This document shows, in pieces, positions 8,365 through 8,974 of a stretch of DNA of 8,974 nt. The DNA lies in the NCBI GenBank assembly GCA_003134675.1, contig PLBZ01000083.1, positions 736 through 9,709 of the forward strand, given 5' to 3'. The DNA comes from Solirubrobacterales bacterium (GTDB lineage Bacteria > Actinomycetota > Thermoleophilia > Solirubrobacterales > Solirubrobacteraceae). The number at the start of each line of letters is the position of its first letter. The first letter of the stretch is position 1. A program made the position numbers and the translations under genes. The notes under the pieces were generated by a model. That model did no database searches, was not told the origin of the DNA, and saw only the letters and a program-made list of their open reading frames with translations.

Positions 8365-8386
8365 CTGGTGGCACATGTGCCACCAG
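8365..8386. repeat. Palindrome 1 of the array (22 bp, perfect)
   Basis: Left arm CTGGTGGCACA pairs fully with its mirror. The centre is ACATGT. It begins 14 bases after the aldehyde dehydrogenase-like stop, so in RNA it would be the first hairpin after that gene. It abuts palindrome 2 with no gap. Confidence 0.95.
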
Positions 8387-8410
8387 TGAGGTGGCGCATG
8401 CGCCGCCTCA
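8387..8410. repeat. Palindrome 2 of the array (24 bp, one mismatch)
   Basis: Left arm TGAGGTGGCGCA; the centre is GCATGC. Eleven of twelve pairs are Watson-Crick. T8392 faces G8405, which is a wobble G:U pair in RNA made from either register of the plus strand. It is followed by AAA, the only spacer in the array. Confidence 0.92.
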
Positions 8411-8413
8411 AAA

Positions 8414-8433
8414 CCGTGCCGCATGCGGCACGG
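8414..8433. repeat. Palindrome 3 of the array (20 bp, perfect)
   Basis: Left arm CCGTGCCGCA; the centre is GCATGC. It shares the central 12 bp with palindrome 4, and the two differ further out. Confidence 0.95.
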
Positions 8434-8461
8434 CGTGCAGGGCCGCATGCGGCCCTGCACG
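8434..8461. repeat. Palindrome 4 of the array (28 bp, perfect, longest)
   Basis: Left arm CGTGCAGGGCCGCA gives fourteen paired positions around GCATGC. Its last two bases (8460-8461) are also the first two of palindrome 5. Confidence 0.95.
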
Positions 8462-8483
8462 AGTCCGCACATGTGCGGACTCG
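8460..8483. repeat. Palindrome 5 of the array (24 bp, perfect)
   Basis: Left arm CGAGTCCGCACA; the centre is ACATGT. It shares its central 10 bp with palindrome 1 but has different outer arms. Confidence 0.95.
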
Positions 8484-8507
8484 CCGGTTGGTGCATGCAC
8501 CAACCGG
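8484..8507. repeat. Palindrome 6 of the array (24 bp, perfect)
   Basis: Left arm CCGGTTGGTGCA; the centre is GCATGC. It ends 15 bases before the ATG at 8523. It is not followed by a T-run, so it does not look like an intrinsic terminator. Confidence 0.95.
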
Positions 8508-8522
8508 TACAGCTTCAGCTCT

Positions 8523-8974
8523 ATGGATACCCTTTTGAACATGCCCGCCCAGGCCTACGCAGGCAAGGAGTGCGTCTGCCAGCTGCGCAAGGGAATCTGC
8601 GACCAGAGCTGCGTAGCAGGGATGCTCGAGACCCCGTTCTACATCGCCTGCCTGAAGCTCACCGGCCGGCGCTGCGTGGTCGTCGGCGGCGGCGAGATCG
8701 GCCTGGAGAAGGTCGAGGGTCTACTGGCATGCGACGGCCTCCTGACGCTGATCGCACCGGAGGCCGAGCCGGCGCTGCGCTCCTACGCACAAGAGGGCTC
8801 GATCGACTGGGAGCAGCGCGCCTATGCGGGAGCAGAGGATCTCGAGGGGGTCTTTATGGTGATCGCCGCGACGAACGACACCGATGTCAACATCGCGGTG
8901 TTCGAGGACGCCGAGCGCCGGGCGATGCTCGTCAACATCGTCGACGTGCCACCGCTGTGCAACTTCATCCTGCC
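8523..8974 (+). CDS. Siroheme synthase / precorrin-2 dehydrogenase, N-terminal part (runs off the right edge)
   Basis: 150 codons are visible. From residue 38 the protein matches the CysG-N/Met8/SirC family, which oxidises precorrin-2 to sirohydrochlorin with NAD and may insert iron to make siroheme. The opening [19 protein letters not shown] has the dinucleotide loop GGGEIG (55-60). Then come [10 protein letters not shown], the family block [15 protein letters not shown] (109-123) and [16 protein letters not shown] (136-151), where Asp141 aligns with the catalytic Asp of CysG and Met8. The start is uncertain. ATG at 8523, 8541 or 8622 is possible, and none has a good Shine-Dalgarno. Most relatives begin close to the 8622 site. 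However, 8541-8621 has GC-rich third positions typical of coding DNA and encodes an unusual leader with cysteines at 17, 19, 26 and 30. It follows the palindrome array directly. Confidence 0.85.
   Translation, partial: MDTLLNMPAQAYAGKECVCQLRKGICDQSCVAGMLETPFYIACLKLTGRRCVVVGGGEIGLEKVEGLLACDGLLTLIAPEAEPALRSYAQEGSIDWEQRAYAGAEDLEGVFMVIAATNDTDVNIAVFEDAERRAMLVNIVDVPPLCNFIL

Larger units (their letters stand above)
8365..8507. repeat. Array of six abutting RCATGY-centred palindromes with diverged arms
   Basis: Six palindromes are centred at 8375.5, 8398.5, 8423.5, 8447.5, 8471.5 and 8495.5, so the spacing is 23, 25, 24, 24 and 24 bp. Of 143 bases, 140 lie inside a palindrome; only AAA at 8411-8413 is outside. 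All share CATG at the centre, as GCATGC (four units) or ACATGT (two). Beyond the central 8-12 bp the arms differ from unit to unit, yet base pairing is kept, with one T:G exception. As RNA this would be six consecutive 8-12 bp hairpins with CAUG loops; as DNA it would be six two-fold symmetric sites. I do not recognise it as REP, ERIC, CRISPR, attC or a named riboswitch. Confidence 0.93.
8351..8522. other. Intergenic region almost wholly occupied by a palindrome array
   Basis: Fourteen bases separate the aldehyde dehydrogenase-like stop from the first palindrome, and fifteen separate the last palindrome from the first possible ATG of the siroheme gene. I see no promoter hexamers, no T-run beside any hairpin on either strand, and no Shine-Dalgarno in the two flanks. 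Any signal controlling the downstream gene must lie in or beside the array, or upstream in the rarA transcript. Confidence 0.8.

Noticed and set aside
8365..8507. CRISPR array.
   Set aside because: There is no constant direct repeat with variable spacers; the units are palindromes with only the centre conserved, and no cas genes are present in the window.
8365..8507. Tandem intrinsic terminators after the aldehyde dehydrogenase-like gene.
   Set aside because: No hairpin is followed by a T-run on either strand, and six in a row is excessive. A terminator without a U-tract cannot be excluded, but the sequence does not show it.
8365..8522. Open reading frames run through the palindrome array on both strands, giving an eight-codon periodic peptide (for example AHV, PHA, PHA, AHV, VHA on the plus strand).
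   Set aside because: The 24-bp spacing is a multiple of three, so periodic translation is automatic. There is no ribosome binding site or family match, and high GC keeps frames open.

Overview
This is a high-GC window with GC-rich third codon positions and frequent GTG starts. Gene overlaps of the GTGA and TAATG type are common. Together with the protein styles (RarA, and a siroheme-synthase N-terminus reading [12 protein letters not shown]), this suggests an actinomycete, possibly of the class Thermoleophilia. That placement is inference, because no rRNA or marker search was possible.

Layout. Positions 1-5286, minus strand, hold a five-gene peptide-type (Opp/Dpp) ABC importer operon. It is transcribed right to left as permease oppC, lipoprotein binding protein (oppA-like), permease oppB, ATPase oppD and ATPase oppF; oppF runs off the left edge. 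The last three genes are tightly packed, and oppB/oppD and oppD/oppF overlap by 4 nt (GTGA). Positions 5287-5462 are a divergent intergenic region. Positions 5463-8350, plus strand, hold the AAA+ ATPase gene rarA, which overlaps by one base (TAATG) an aldehyde dehydrogenase-like gene. That second protein has lost the catalytic cysteine and several other active-site residues. From 8523 to the right edge is the N-terminal half of a siroheme synthase / precorrin-2 dehydrogenase with an unusual Cys-rich leader.

The outstanding feature is the gap between the aldehyde dehydrogenase-like gene and the siroheme gene (8351-8522). It is almost completely filled by six back-to-back palindromes of 20-28 bp. 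Each is centred on RCATGY, and the centres lie 23-25 bp apart. Five are perfect and one has a single T:G mismatch. The arms differ from unit to unit while pairing is preserved, so this is not a simple tandem duplication. I do not recognise it as a named element. It is the best candidate here for an undescribed element, either structured RNA or a DNA palindrome array.

Functionally, the importer brings oligopeptides or similar solutes into the cell using ATP. RarA acts at stalled replication forks. The siroheme gene starts the branch from precorrin-2 to siroheme, used by sulfite and nitrite reductases. I see no evident pathway link between the rarA, ALDH-like and siroheme genes beyond their shared direction.
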